Shown: positions 5,375 to 14,079 of the stretch, in pieces
Numbering within the stretch: position 1 is the first letter of the stretch
Layout: every line of letters starts with the position of its first letter
Assembly: GCA_002348315.1 (NCBI GenBank)
Contig: DEAW01000235.1
Location: 63,408 to 84,674, forward strand
DNA: 21,267 nucleotides
DNA from: Planctomycetaceae bacterium UBA2972
GTDB taxonomy: Bacteria; Planctomycetota; Planctomycetia; Pirellulales; Pirellulaceae
Direction: 5' to 3'
Notes under the pieces: generated by a model
What the model was told of the DNA's origin: nothing
Seen by the model: the letters and a program-made list of their open reading frames with translations, nothing else
Database searches by the model: none
Program-made: the position numbers and the translations under genes

Positions 5375-7744
5375 ATGCAAGTAGATATTCTATCTTCTTT
5401 GACTGAGACTCAGCGGGAAGCCGTGACTCATATTGACGGTCCTCTGTTAATGCTCGCTGGCCCGGGGAGCGGGAAAACACGCGTCGTCACTCATCGCATT
5501 GCGTATATGCTGACACAGGGAATTAACGCGCGCAATATTCTGGCGTTGACGTTTACCAACAAAGCGGCTGAAGAAATGAAGCTGAGGATTGACCGGTTGG
5601 TTCCAGGGCAGAGGTTGTGGATGGGGACATTTCACAGTTTCTGCGCCAGACTCCTGCGTCAATACGGCAATCTGGTGGGGCTGGCAGATAACTTTTCTAT
5701 CCTCGATACCAAGGACTCGAAAAAAGCCATTCAAACAGCTATCGATGAAGCGCGTCTGGATCTTTCTCACGCTTCGTTGGATACGATCATCTGGGAGATC
5801 AGTAACGCCAAAAGCAATCTCCGTACATCGGAAGAATACGAAAGGGAAAGTGGCAGTAAATTCAGTGGGGTCTCCGAGATCACCAGGCAGGTCTACCCTG
5901 TGTATGAAAAGTTCTTACTGCGTTCCAATGCGGTGGACTTTGATGATCTGCTGCTTCACGTAGCCGTGATGCTTCGTGATCATCCCGAGTTACGTCACGA
6001 TTTGGATCAACGTTACAAGTACATCATGGTGGACGAGTATCAGGACACGAATCTGGCGCAGTACGCGATCGTGCGGGCCTTATCGTTGTCAGACCAGAAT
6101 CTCTCGGTGACAGGGGATCCGGATCAGTCGATCTATGCCTGGCGTGGTGCCAGTATTTCCAACATCCTTGAGTTTGAAAAGGATTATCCCGAGGCTCGGG
6201 TGGTACGGCTTGAGCAAAACTATCGCAGCAGCAAACGGATTCTCAACGCTGCGGATTTGTTGATTTCCAATAATAAACAGCGAAAACAAAAAGTACTATT
6301 CACTGAAAACGACGAAGGTGAGCCGGTAAAGCTGGTTTGCTTTCCACATCCCAATGATGAAGCTGATGCTATTGCTGCTCGCATCGCCAGTGAAGTTCAG
6401 CGAGGCAAGCGGTCGTTGCGGGACTACGCGATCTTTTACCGAGTCAACGCGTTTTCACGTCCTTTGGAACATGCCTTGATGAAACAGGGGATTCCCTATC
6501 AGGTAGTTCGTGGCCTGGAATTCTTCCAACGCAAAGAAGTAAAGGATCTGCTGTCGTATTTGCAGTTAATCAATAATCCGGCCAATGACGTTGCTTTTTA
6601 CCGAGTGGTGAATTTGCCGGCTCGTGGTATTGGTAAGAAATCACTTGAACATGTCATTAATCACGCTCAACGATATCAACTCACCATGCTCGAAGCCTGC
6701 CGTGAAGCCGGCTTAATCGAAGCCCTGTCCAAACGCGCTGCCACGGCCATCAATAAATTTGTGACGTTAGTGGATGTCCTGACCGCCTCCATTCATCAGC
6801 CGATCTCGGAGTTATTGGTGATGGTCGTTGACGAATCGGGTTACGGTGATTTTGTGGATGCGCAGGATGCGAAAGCTGACGAAGACCGGCGAGGTAACGT
6901 CGACGAACTGATCAATGCCGCGCGGGAATTTGAACGAGAGATGGAGGAATCGTCACTCGAGTCATTTCTTGAACACGTTGCACTCGTTAGTGACGCCGAT
7001 GGTATGGATGCGGATCCGGACCGAGTGACGTTGATGACGATGCATGCAGCAAAGGGTCTTGAGTTTCCCAGCGTTTTTGTTGTCGGAATTGAACATGGAA
7101 TTCTTCCACACGAACGGAGTCTGGAAGACCCAGCAGCTGAGGAAGAGGAACGCCGGTTGTTATTCGTGGGGATTACCAGAGCGGAACAACAACTCCAGTT
7201 GAGCTACTGTCAGCGTCGAACATTCCGGGGGCAGACTCGTATTGCTTCTCCCAGTCAGTTCCTTTACGAATTACCTCGGGAAGAGATGGAATGCCAGATT
7301 CCCACCGGAGGACTCTCCGCGATTGGACTTGGCAGCCTAGCCGGATTGGGAAGCGAGTATGAATTGGAACCTGATTTCCATGATGACGGGCACGCTGATT
7401 TTGTCGAAGATCAATCGCAGGAACACATGCAATTGCCTCCTGAGCCCGGGACTTCATTGCCTGCCGGGCTGGAAGAGATCACGACGCAACTACAAACAGC
7501 CTCTCAATTAGCAGGAACAGCTCAAAGCAAACTGGCGCCGTCGGCCTATCAAACCGGAATGCTCGTCAGTCATGCCGAGTATGGCTCGGGTGTGATACTC
7601 GCGATTACGGGGAAAGGCCCCAAGCGAACAGCGACCGTTCGGTTTATGGATCAGGAAGAACGTAAATTTCGACTCGCCTTTGCTCCTTTAACACGCGTTG
7701 ACCATGCCGACGATGAGCAATCACAAGCATTCACTCAGGATTAG
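5375..7744 (+). CDS. pcrA: UvrD/PcrA-family superfamily 1 DNA helicase
   Basis: This 789-residue ATP-dependent 3'-5' helicase acts in mismatch and nucleotide-excision repair and in clearing protein roadblocks. All landmark SF1A motifs are visible. They include the Q-motif region TETQREAV (10-17), Walker A GPGSGKT (29-35), LTFTNKAAEEM (58-68), GTFHSFCARLL (84-94), DEExx-box VDEYQDT (219-225), GDPDQSIYAWRGA (247-259), QNYRSS (281-286), TMHAAKGLEF (555-564) and VGITRA (598-603). After a low-complexity linker (about 640-725), a C-terminal GMLVSHAEYGSGVILAI...VRF segment (728-772) matches the Tudor-like RNA polymerase-contacting domain of PcrA. Length is somewhat longer than E. coli UvrD (720) because of the linker. 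The flavin oxidoreductase gene follows after 2 nt. Confidence 0.96.
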   Translation: MQVDILSSLTETQREAVTHIDGPLLMLAGPGSGKTRVVTHRIAYMLTQGINARNILALTFTNKAAEEMKLRIDRLVPGQRLWMGTFHSFCARLLRQYGNLVGLADNFSILDTKDSKKAIQTAIDEARLDLSHASLDTIIWEISNAKSNLRTSEEYERESGSKFSGVSEITRQVYPVYEKFLLRSNAVDFDDLLLHVAVMLRDHPELRHDLDQRYKYIMVDEYQDTNLAQYAIVRALSLSDQNLSVTGDPDQSIYAWRGASISNILEFEKDYPEARVVRLEQNYRSSKRILNAADLLISNNKQRKQKVLFTENDEGEPVKLVCFPHPNDEADAIAARIASEVQRGKRSLRDYAIFYRVNAFSRPLEHALMKQGIPYQVVRGLEFFQRKEVKDLLSYLQLINNPANDVAFYRVVNLPARGIGKKSLEHVINHAQRYQLTMLEACREAGLIEALSKRAATAINKFVTLVDVLTASIHQPISELLVMVVDESGYGDFVDAQDAKADEDRRGNVDELINAAREFEREMEESSLESFLEHVALVSDADGMDADPDRVTLMTMHAAKGLEFPSVFVVGIEHGILPHERSLEDPAAEEEERRLLFVGITRAEQQLQLSYCQRRTFRGQTRIASPSQFLYELPREEMECQIPTGGLSAIGLGSLAGLGSEYELEPDFHDDGHADFVEDQSQEHMQLPPEPGTSLPAGLEEITTQLQTASQLAGTAQSKLAPSAYQTGMLVSHAEYGSGVILAITGKGPKRTATVRFMDQEERKFRLAFAPLTRVDHADDEQSQAFTQD

Positions 7745-7746
7745 CA

Positions 7747-9195
7747 ATGTCGTCTAACAGACGTTATCGCCGTATCGCCCAGTACAAAGAGCCGGAAACT
7801 CTACGCGCCCGGTTTGCCGAACTCGGATTCGTGCTCCCCTGCGACGATGAAATCCAAACGGCAGCTGCTGGCTCTCCCCTGGCCGCTCCGATTGAAATCG
7901 GCGGCTTCACGGTCGGTAACCGTTGGTGTATCCACCCGATGGAAGGATGGGATGCCAATTCCGATGGCTCACCCACAGAAAATACTCTGCGTCGTTGGAG
8001 GAATTTCGGTCTCAGTGGTGCGAAACTCATTTGGGGAGGTGAAGCTGCGGCAGTGCAGAAGGATGGGCGTGCTAACCCGAATCAAACGCTGGCAATCGAT
8101 GAAAACGAAGCTGGTATTAAAGCATTACTTGATGAATTGCTGGCAGCACATCAGCAGAAATTTGGTTCGACGGAGGATTTGCTGGTAGGACTCCAGTTAA
8201 CACATTCCGGGAGATTCTGTCGGCCCAACAGTAAAATGCTGGAGCCACGAATTGCTTACCATCATCCGTTGCTTGACGCCAAATTTGGTATTGCTGCGGA
8301 AGATGAATCGGTTGTCTGGACCGACGACCAACTGGAAGACCTTATTGAGTCCTATGTCCGTGCCGCTCAGTTAGCTCAACGTACTGGATATCGATTTGTT
8401 GATGTGAAGTGTTGCCACGGATATCTACTGCATGAGTTTCTTAGCGCTCGGTACCGCGCTGGAAAATACGGTGGTGATTATGCCGGTCGTACTCGCTTAC
8501 TACGAACAATTATTCAGCGGATTCAACAAGCCTGCTCGGAGTTGATGATCCTGGTGCGTCTTAGTTTCTTTGATGCGCCTCCATTTGTCGCGAGCGACGA
8601 GGTGGGCGTACCGATGGATTTCGAACATCTGCTTCCTTACAAATTGGGGTTTGGATGTAACGAATCGAATCCCCTGGAGTTGGATTTAACCGAACCTCTG
8701 CAGTTGGTTAGAGACTTGCGTGACCTGGGAGTTGCCTGTGTCAACCTGTCCTGTGCCAGTCCTTACTACAATCCCCACTTCATGCGTCCCGCTTCGTTTC
8801 CTCCGAGTGACGGATATCAACCTCCGGAAGATCCTTTGGTCGGCGTCTTCCGTCAGATCGATGCAGTCCGACAATGTAAGCAAGCTGTTCCGGATATTCC
8901 TCTGGTGGGAACCGGTTATACCTACCTGCAGGATTATCTTCCCCATGTTGCTCAGGCAGTGGTTCGCCAGGGATGGGTTGATCTGGTGGGACTGGGAAGA
9001 ATGGTGTTGTCCTACTGGGACCTGCCGGCGGATACGCTGCGTGAGGGGCAAATGAATCGTAAAGTCATTTGTCGCACGTTTAGTGATTGCACAACGGCCC
9101 CTCGCAACGGAATGATTTCAGGCTGTTTTCCGCTCGACCCTTACTACAAGCAGACGGAAGAAGCTGGTAGGCTCAAAGAATTGAAACGAACGTAG
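7747..9195 (+). CDS. Old Yellow Enzyme-type NADH:flavin oxidoreductase
   Basis: This 482-residue, FMN-dependent TIM-barrel oxidoreductase has the usual landmarks. They are GNRWCIHPMEGWDA (57-70, the phosphate/FMN strand), LIWGGEAAAV (95-103), VGLQLTHSGRF (147-157), FVDVKCCHGYLLHEFLS (217-233, with the active-site His), VNLSCASPYYNPH (332-344), LVGTGYTYL (386-394) and VDLVGLGRMV (411-420). The C-terminus CRTFSDCTTAPRNGMISGC (442-460) is Cys-rich, as in the iron-sulphur-binding region of multidomain family members. No additional FAD/NAD domain follows, so it is a barrel-only form. The natural substrate, probably an enone or enoate, cannot be deduced. It starts 2 nt after the helicase stop and so is probably translationally coupled to it, although no functional link is obvious. 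Confidence 0.9.
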   Translation: MSSNRRYRRIAQYKEPETLRARFAELGFVLPCDDEIQTAAAGSPLAAPIEIGGFTVGNRWCIHPMEGWDANSDGSPTENTLRRWRNFGLSGAKLIWGGEAAAVQKDGRANPNQTLAIDENEAGIKALLDELLAAHQQKFGSTEDLLVGLQLTHSGRFCRPNSKMLEPRIAYHHPLLDAKFGIAAEDESVVWTDDQLEDLIESYVRAAQLAQRTGYRFVDVKCCHGYLLHEFLSARYRAGKYGGDYAGRTRLLRTIIQRIQQACSELMILVRLSFFDAPPFVASDEVGVPMDFEHLLPYKLGFGCNESNPLELDLTEPLQLVRDLRDLGVACVNLSCASPYYNPHFMRPASFPPSDGYQPPEDPLVGVFRQIDAVRQCKQAVPDIPLVGTGYTYLQDYLPHVAQAVVRQGWVDLVGLGRMVLSYWDLPADTLREGQMNRKVICRTFSDCTTAPRNGMISGCFPLDPYYKQTEEAGRLKELKRT

Positions 9196-9261
9196 CAAAA
9201 CGGACATGGCCGGTATGGGAGATTGGAATCTTCGGTGCTTGCAGTGTCATAACACGTCTGT

Positions 9262-9275
9262 AGAAATCGATTTCT
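9262..9275. promoter_or_regulatory. 14-bp perfect palindrome upstream of mfd
   Basis: AGAAATCGATTTCT is a perfect palindrome in the 96-bp gap between the oxidoreductase and mfd genes, about 26 nt before the ATG at 9301. It could be an operator. One palindrome this long is roughly expected by chance in a window of this size, so weight is low. Confidence 0.3.
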
Positions 9276-9300
9276 GCGGTATTAATCCGATTTGAGTTTG

Positions 9301-12300
9301 ATGCTTGATTTGACTCGCTTGTTGGCAAATCAGACAGACTTTCAGGATACGATTGCCACCATCCAGGAAGGACAGGGAGCAAGTATCGATGGAGTCTGGG
9401 GGTCCTCGTGCGCGCTGGTTTCGGCAGCGATCAGTTTAGCGGATATTCCGGCCCAACTGATTATTCTTCCTCGCAGTAAACAGATCGACGATTTTCGTGA
9501 TGATCTGGCACTGTTTACTGACCGTGAAGTATTTGCTTTTCCCGTTCTTGAAAGTGGTCAAAGCAGAGATAGCTATGGGAATGACGATCAGCATGGCGAA
9601 CGTATTCGCATTCTCAAACGGCTTCTGACGCAACAACAGCAGGCGACGAAACCCTGTGCGATAGTCACCAGCATTCAGGCTTTGCTGCAACCGGTTCCCA
9701 CTCAGGAATCTCTGGCGGCGGCCACACGTGACCTGCGAGTTGGCGATGTACTGGATATTGAGCAACTACAAAGCTGGTTGGTGGACAATGGATTCCATGC
9801 AACCTCGGCGGTTGAATTGCCCGGTGAATTCTCTCGCCGTGGTGGGATTCTGGATATCTATGCTCCGGAGTGGCAACAACCGATTCGTCTGGAATTTTGG
9901 GACGACGAAATCGAGTCGATTCGTCAGTTTGATATTCGGACCCAACGTTCGATTGAAGCGTTGCAGCTTGCCGAGCTAACATCGATTCGCTCTTACTATC
10001 GTGGCGAAGATCATCTGGCAAACTATCTTCCCGCCGGGAGTTGTTGTTCGATTATTGAAATGGCAGATCTGGAAGTCCAGGCACGTGAATACCTCAAACG
10101 AGCCGGGGATTTCCAGCGTTGTCATCGCGTCCGTGATGTATTGCAGAGCGTCACGCGTCAGGGATATGTATTACTCAGTGCACTGGCTGCCGGCGAGTTA
10201 CAGCACGATTTGAAGTTGGCTTTTGAGTCGGTGGACCGTTTCTCGGGGGATGTCGATAGTATTTCTTTACAGGTCGAACGCATTGGAAATGCTCATCAAT
10301 TGGTGATTGTCTGTCCTACGCAGGCCGAGATTCGACGGATGCAGGAAATTCTGCAGGACACACGTGCGGCAGATCGTGAACGTGTGCGTTATGAACTGGG
10401 TTACCTTAAACAGGGGTTCAACTGGGTATCTGAAAAAGTGGTCGTGCTATCGGTGGGCGAGTTATTTCGCCGCACGCAATTACGGCGACGTCAATTGCGA
10501 CAAAAAGGAAAACCGCTCGACAGTTTTTCCGAATTGAAAAATGGCGAGTTGGTGGTTCATTTAGCGCATGGAATCGGCCGCTATCGAGGAATGGAGCTGC
10601 TGGAGAAAGAAGGGTACTTCGAAGAACATTTAGTGGTCGAGTTTCATGGGAATACCAGGATTTTCGTTCCGGCCACGCGCATTGATTTGGTGCAAAAATA
10701 CATCGGAGGTCGAAAAGTTCGCCCGGCGTTGGCAAGGATCGGTGGCAAAACCTGGCAGAATCAAAAACAGGCCGCCGCCCGGGCCGTGGAAGACATGGCG
10801 GCCGAGTTAGTTGAACTTCAGGCGACGCGAATGGCTCGCCCCGGTATCACCTTTCAACCAGATTCTATTTGGCAAGGCGAGTTTGATGCTTCCTTCCCTT
10901 ATGAGGAAACCTCGGATCAGCTGGATGGTATCGCTGATATTAAAGAAGACATGCAAAGTACTCGCCCTATGGACCGTCTGTTATGTGGCGACGTCGGATT
11001 TGGCAAAACAGAAGTGGCAATGCGGGCAGCCTTTAAGGCCGTCGATAGCGGCTATCAGGTGGCGATGTTAGTACCGACGACGGTGTTAGCAGAGCAACAT
11101 TATCAGACGTTTAAATCGCGGATGGCTCAATTTCCCATTGAGGTTGCTCGGCTAAGCCGATTTGTCTCGCCGTCCGCACAACGGGAGGTCGTAGACGGGT
11201 TAGCCAGCGGCAGGACGGACATTGTGATAGGAACGCATCGTCTGGCTTCGAAGGATGTACGTTTTAATAATCTCGGGTTGGTGATTATCGATGAAGAACA
11301 GCGATTCGGAGTTGAGATTAAAGAACGCTTAAAGAATGTCAGTAACAATGTTGATGTCTTAACGCTGTCGGCCACTCCGATACCTCGTACTTTACATATG
11401 TCTCTGGTCGGAGTTCGGGATATTTCCAATTTACTGACCGCTCCGGAAGAGCGTGTCCCTGTGGAGACCCGAGTCTTAAGATTTCAGGATGACATAATTC
11501 AGGCTGCCATCCATCGTGAAATGAGTCGTGGTGGGCAGGTCTTTTTTGTGCATAACCGTATTAGCGACATCGAACGAGTGGCACGGAAGATCATGGAGTT
11601 GGTACCGGAAGCTCGCGTTGAAATCGGTCACGGTCAGATGAAAGAGTCCAAACTGGAACGCGTGATGGTTGGCTTTGTAAATCACGAATTTGATGTGCTG
11701 TTGGCGACAACCATCGTAGAAAGCGGATTAGATATTCCCAATGCCAATACGATCTTCATTGACCAGGCGGACCGTTACGGACTGGCTGACCTACATCAGT
11801 TAAGAGGGCGAGTGGGAAGATATAAGCATCGGGCTTACTGTTACTTATTGGTCGATCAGCATAAACACATCACTCCGGATGCCGCCAGACGCTTGCGCGC
11901 GATCGAAGAGTATTCAGAAATGGGAGCTGGTTTTGCAATCGCCATGCGAGATCTGGAAATTCGGGGGGCTGGTAATCTCCTCGGTGCTCAGCAATCCGGC
12001 CATATCGCCACGGTCGGTTACGAATTCTACTGTTGTTTGCTCGAAAATGCCGTCCGCCAGATTAAGAAGCAGCCACCTAAACTCGGGATCGATATCGAAG
12101 TGGATCTTCCGGTAGATGCGTTCCTGCCCGAAGATTATGTGACGGATATCCGAGCAAAGATTGACTTCTATCGACGCCTATCAAAACTCGACGATTTTCA
12201 GCAGATTCACACTTTGGAAGAGGAATTAGTCGATCGTTTTGGGCGTTTGCCTCCGAGTGTGCAGCAGCTATTACAACTGGCCGAGATTCGTTTAGAGGCG

Positions 12301-12507
12301 GCAATCTGGCAGATTCAATCTATAAGCCAGGAAGGACGATTTCTCCGGCTTCAGTATCTCGATCGTCAGCGAATCGAACAGCTTGCTCGCAATACGAATG
12401 GAGCTTTGAGGATTGCTGATCATAAAAGTGCCTATGTAACGATTCCGTCAGAGGTTAAGAATGATCAAAGTATGGTCGACTTTGTGAAATCAGTGTTGCA
12501 ACCATAA
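9301..12507 (+). CDS. mfd: Transcription-repair coupling factor Mfd
   Basis: This protein of about 1068 residues releases stalled RNA polymerase and recruits UvrA for transcription-coupled excision repair. Counting from the TTG at 9292, the UvrB-like N-terminal region contains GEFSRRGGILDIY (178-190). The RNA polymerase-interacting CarD-like domain is ELKNGELVVHLAHGIGRY (414-431) plus FVPATRIDLVQKY (458-470). The translocase has Walker A GDVGFGKTE (566-574), TTVLAEQHY (596-604), GTHRL (647-651), DEEQ (667-670), LSATPIPRT (692-700), ATTIVESGLDIPNANT (805-820) and QLRGRVGR (836-843). The TRCF domain is about 935-1040. It is a little shorter than E. coli Mfd (1148). The first ATG is 9301. A TTG at 9292 adds three residues. 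No clear SD is present. Confidence 0.97.
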   Translation: MLDLTRLLANQTDFQDTIATIQEGQGASIDGVWGSSCALVSAAISLADIPAQLIILPRSKQIDDFRDDLALFTDREVFAFPVLESGQSRDSYGNDDQHGERIRILKRLLTQQQQATKPCAIVTSIQALLQPVPTQESLAAATRDLRVGDVLDIEQLQSWLVDNGFHATSAVELPGEFSRRGGILDIYAPEWQQPIRLEFWDDEIESIRQFDIRTQRSIEALQLAELTSIRSYYRGEDHLANYLPAGSCCSIIEMADLEVQAREYLKRAGDFQRCHRVRDVLQSVTRQGYVLLSALAAGELQHDLKLAFESVDRFSGDVDSISLQVERIGNAHQLVIVCPTQAEIRRMQEILQDTRAADRERVRYELGYLKQGFNWVSEKVVVLSVGELFRRTQLRRRQLRQKGKPLDSFSELKNGELVVHLAHGIGRYRGMELLEKEGYFEEHLVVEFHGNTRIFVPATRIDLVQKYIGGRKVRPALARIGGKTWQNQKQAAARAVEDMAAELVELQATRMARPGITFQPDSIWQGEFDASFPYEETSDQLDGIADIKEDMQSTRPMDRLLCGDVGFGKTEVAMRAAFKAVDSGYQVAMLVPTTVLAEQHYQTFKSRMAQFPIEVARLSRFVSPSAQREVVDGLASGRTDIVIGTHRLASKDVRFNNLGLVIIDEEQRFGVEIKERLKNVSNNVDVLTLSATPIPRTLHMSLVGVRDISNLLTAPEERVPVETRVLRFQDDIIQAAIHREMSRGGQVFFVHNRISDIERVARKIMELVPEARVEIGHGQMKESKLERVMVGFVNHEFDVLLATTIVESGLDIPNANTIFIDQADRYGLADLHQLRGRVGRYKHRAYCYLLVDQHKHITPDAARRLRAIEEYSEMGAGFAIAMRDLEIRGAGNLLGAQQSGHIATVGYEFYCCLLENAVRQIKKQPPKLGIDIEVDLPVDAFLPEDYVTDIRAKIDFYRRLSKLDDFQQIHTLEEELVDRFGRLPPSVQQLLQLAEIRLEAAIWQIQSISQEGRFLRLQYLDRQRIEQLARNTNGALRIADHKSAYVTIPSEVKNDQSMVDFVKSVLQP

Positions 12508-12534
12508 GCGATAACGCCCTAGAATTCCACGATT

Positions 12535-12559
12535 CACCAGCCCCCGCTGGGGCTAGGTG
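12535..12559 (+). terminator. Strong hairpin after mfd, possible terminator
   Basis: CACCAGCCCC (12535-12544) pairs with GGGGCT-a-GGTG (12549-12559) around a CGCT loop, a 10-bp GC-rich stem with one bulged A. It begins 28 nt after the mfd stop and ends 32 nt before the next ATG. No T-tract follows, so it may be a Rho-dependent stop, an RNA-processing barrier or an attenuator. Confidence 0.45.
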
Positions 12560-12590
12560 GCATCGCTCAAAAGGGCATCCTTGGTTTGTT

Positions 12591-13865
12591 ATGAAAACGA
12601 TGAAGTCGCAGTTTGTAATTCTCTCCCTTGCTTTGGCAATTACCGGTGGTCTGTCTCTGCAGCCTTTGGCAGCACAGCCGTTTCGTGCTAGCTTTCCTTC
12701 GTCGACCAATACCGGACCTGGCGAGCGACCGGTAGCGACCGTAGCCGCGACTGCAGATAACCGGAATTCCACGACGAATCCCCGGACAACACCACTTCCG
12801 AACCCTGATCTCTATGAACCCACCGCCGTTCTGGCGACCGTTGGGCCGGAGTATATTTTGGCCGGTGACATCATGCCTCAGGTAGAGATTGTTATGTGGT
12901 TGATGTTCAAAGATGAACCTAAAGCACAACTAGATAAGCACCGTCGTGAAATCGAGATGCAGAAGAAGATGCTATTACGCAATCTATTGATTCAAGCCAT
13001 TGATTCAAAAATCCTGTATCTGGCCTTTAAGCGGTCGATGAAGACTGAAGAACTGGAAGAGTTTGAAGAACGTGCCTCGGAAGTGATTAATTCTGCATTT
13101 GCCTCCTCGATTAAAGAAATTCTACCGAAAGTCAAAACAGCTGATAAAGCGGAAATGAAACGCCTGCGAGCCACAGATATGCAGGTGACTCAACTTTGCA
13201 CGCTGATGGTCGAGCATCAGGTTGATACGCTGCGTGAACTGGATAAGATCTTGCGTACGTTTGGCTCATCATTGGACCAGGCAAAACAGGAATTTGCTGA
13301 AACCAACTTTGGGCGTCAGGCGATTGCAACGGATGTGAAACTGAATTATGAAATCACCCACCAGGATTTGCTCGATTATTACTACGACAACGTAGAAGAC
13401 TATAAGATCACCGAGGCTGTTAGTTTCGAGCAGCTGACGGTTGAATTTAAGAATCATCAATCCAAGCAACAGGCCTATCAAAAAATCTGTGCATTGGGCA
13501 ACAGTGTTCTTCAGGGAGCACCCTTTGAAAAAGTGGCAGCAGCTCAGTCCGAAGGTCCGAAAGCCAAGAGTGGTGGGAAGTATGAAACCATTGAAAAAGG
13601 TGATCTGGTAAGTGAAAAAGTGGAACAGGTAGCTTTTGATATTCCAGTGAATCGAATGAGTCCGGTAATCGAAGATGAGAAAGGGTTCTATATTATTCGC
13701 GTGAATACGCACCGACCCGAAGGGCGTGAAAAGTTTACCGAGGTCCAGGGAGAAATTGAGTTAACGATTAAGAATCAACGTCGTAATAAAGCAATCCAAA
13801 AATACATCTCAAAGGTCAAAAAGCATGTGCCTGTTTGGAATAGTCTGGAGCAGTCAAAGCCTTAG
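12591..13865 (+). CDS. Secreted parvulin-like (PpiC/SurA-type) peptidyl-prolyl isomerase/chaperone
   Basis: This 424-residue protein has a signal peptide, with basic MKTMK, a hydrophobic core at 8-22 and likely cleavage near LAA-Q at 28. A Ser/Thr/Pro-rich linker (about 33-68) follows, then a helical, Lys/Glu-rich SurA_N-like chaperone region (about 75-265). The PPIC-type rotamase domain is about 275-372. It shows AYQKICALGNSVLQGAPFEKVA, KSGGKYETIEKGDL and VAFDIPVNRMSPVIEDEKGFYIIRV in the expected order. The two histidines usual in active parvulins (xRHIL in the first strand, GYHII in the last) appear replaced by FEQL and GFYII. The protein may therefore be a chaperone without isomerase activity. 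It probably works in the periplasm on exported proteins. An alternative ATG three codons downstream exists at 12600. Confidence 0.88.
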   Translation: MKTMKSQFVILSLALAITGGLSLQPLAAQPFRASFPSSTNTGPGERPVATVAATADNRNSTTNPRTTPLPNPDLYEPTAVLATVGPEYILAGDIMPQVEIVMWLMFKDEPKAQLDKHRREIEMQKKMLLRNLLIQAIDSKILYLAFKRSMKTEELEEFEERASEVINSAFASSIKEILPKVKTADKAEMKRLRATDMQVTQLCTLMVEHQVDTLRELDKILRTFGSSLDQAKQEFAETNFGRQAIATDVKLNYEITHQDLLDYYYDNVEDYKITEAVSFEQLTVEFKNHQSKQQAYQKICALGNSVLQGAPFEKVAAAQSEGPKAKSGGKYETIEKGDLVSEKVEQVAFDIPVNRMSPVIEDEKGFYIIRVNTHRPEGREKFTEVQGEIELTIKNQRRNKAIQKYISKVKKHVPVWNSLEQSKP

Positions 13866-13893
13866 GTACACAGCAATCTCAGCCACTTGCAGC

Positions 13894-13929
13894 CCTCACG
13901 ATAAGTCAGTTTTATGGTGAGGTTTTTTT
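13894..13929 (+). terminator. Intrinsic terminator of the parvulin-like gene
   Basis: CCTCAC (13894-13899) pairs with GTGAGG (13917-13922). The stem is extended across a G/G mismatch by ATAA (13901-13904) with TTAT (13912-13915). TTTTTTTA follows immediately (13923-13930). It lies 28 nt after the stop codon. Confidence 0.8.
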
Positions 13930-13980
13930 ATGCGCACGTAAACCAGACATTCTAAAACAAGGATGGCAGTCTGCTATTAA

Positions 13981-14050
13981 ATTGAATTCAGAATGTTATA
14001 TTAGAGGGGATTAGAAATAACTTATCTGCTGCCAGATTGAATTCATCTGG
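13981..14050 (+). promoter_or_regulatory. Control region of citrate synthase: direct repeats and hairpin
   Basis: The 10-mer ATTGAATTCA occurs twice, at 13981-13990 and 14036-14045, start to start 55 bp. The second copy lies inside an inverted repeat CCAGAT (14032-14037) / ATCTGG (14045-14050). A TATATT at 13997-14002 could be a -10 but has no good -35 at normal spacing. The repeats may be regulator sites. Promoter assignment is uncertain. Confidence 0.35.
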
Positions 14051-14079
14051 GATTGTTTTTACGCCAAGGACTGCACTGC

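Noticed and set aside
9665..10021. 118-codon minus-strand open frame inside mfd
   Set aside because: It is antisense to strongly conserved Mfd sequence and has no domain or start signal.
12567..12929. Minus-strand open frame over the start of the parvulin-like gene
   Set aside because: It lies opposite the signal peptide and Ser/Pro linker, has no SD and shows no recognisable product.
13269..13712. 147-codon open frame on the minus strand inside the parvulin-like gene
   Set aside because: It is antisense to a well-supported gene, has an odd Phe/Ile/Leu-rich composition from reverse reading, and shows no recognisable domain.
14053..14079. Nine-residue extension of citrate synthase from a TTG
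   Set aside because: ATG at 14080 has AAGGA at suitable spacing and gives a family-like N-terminus.
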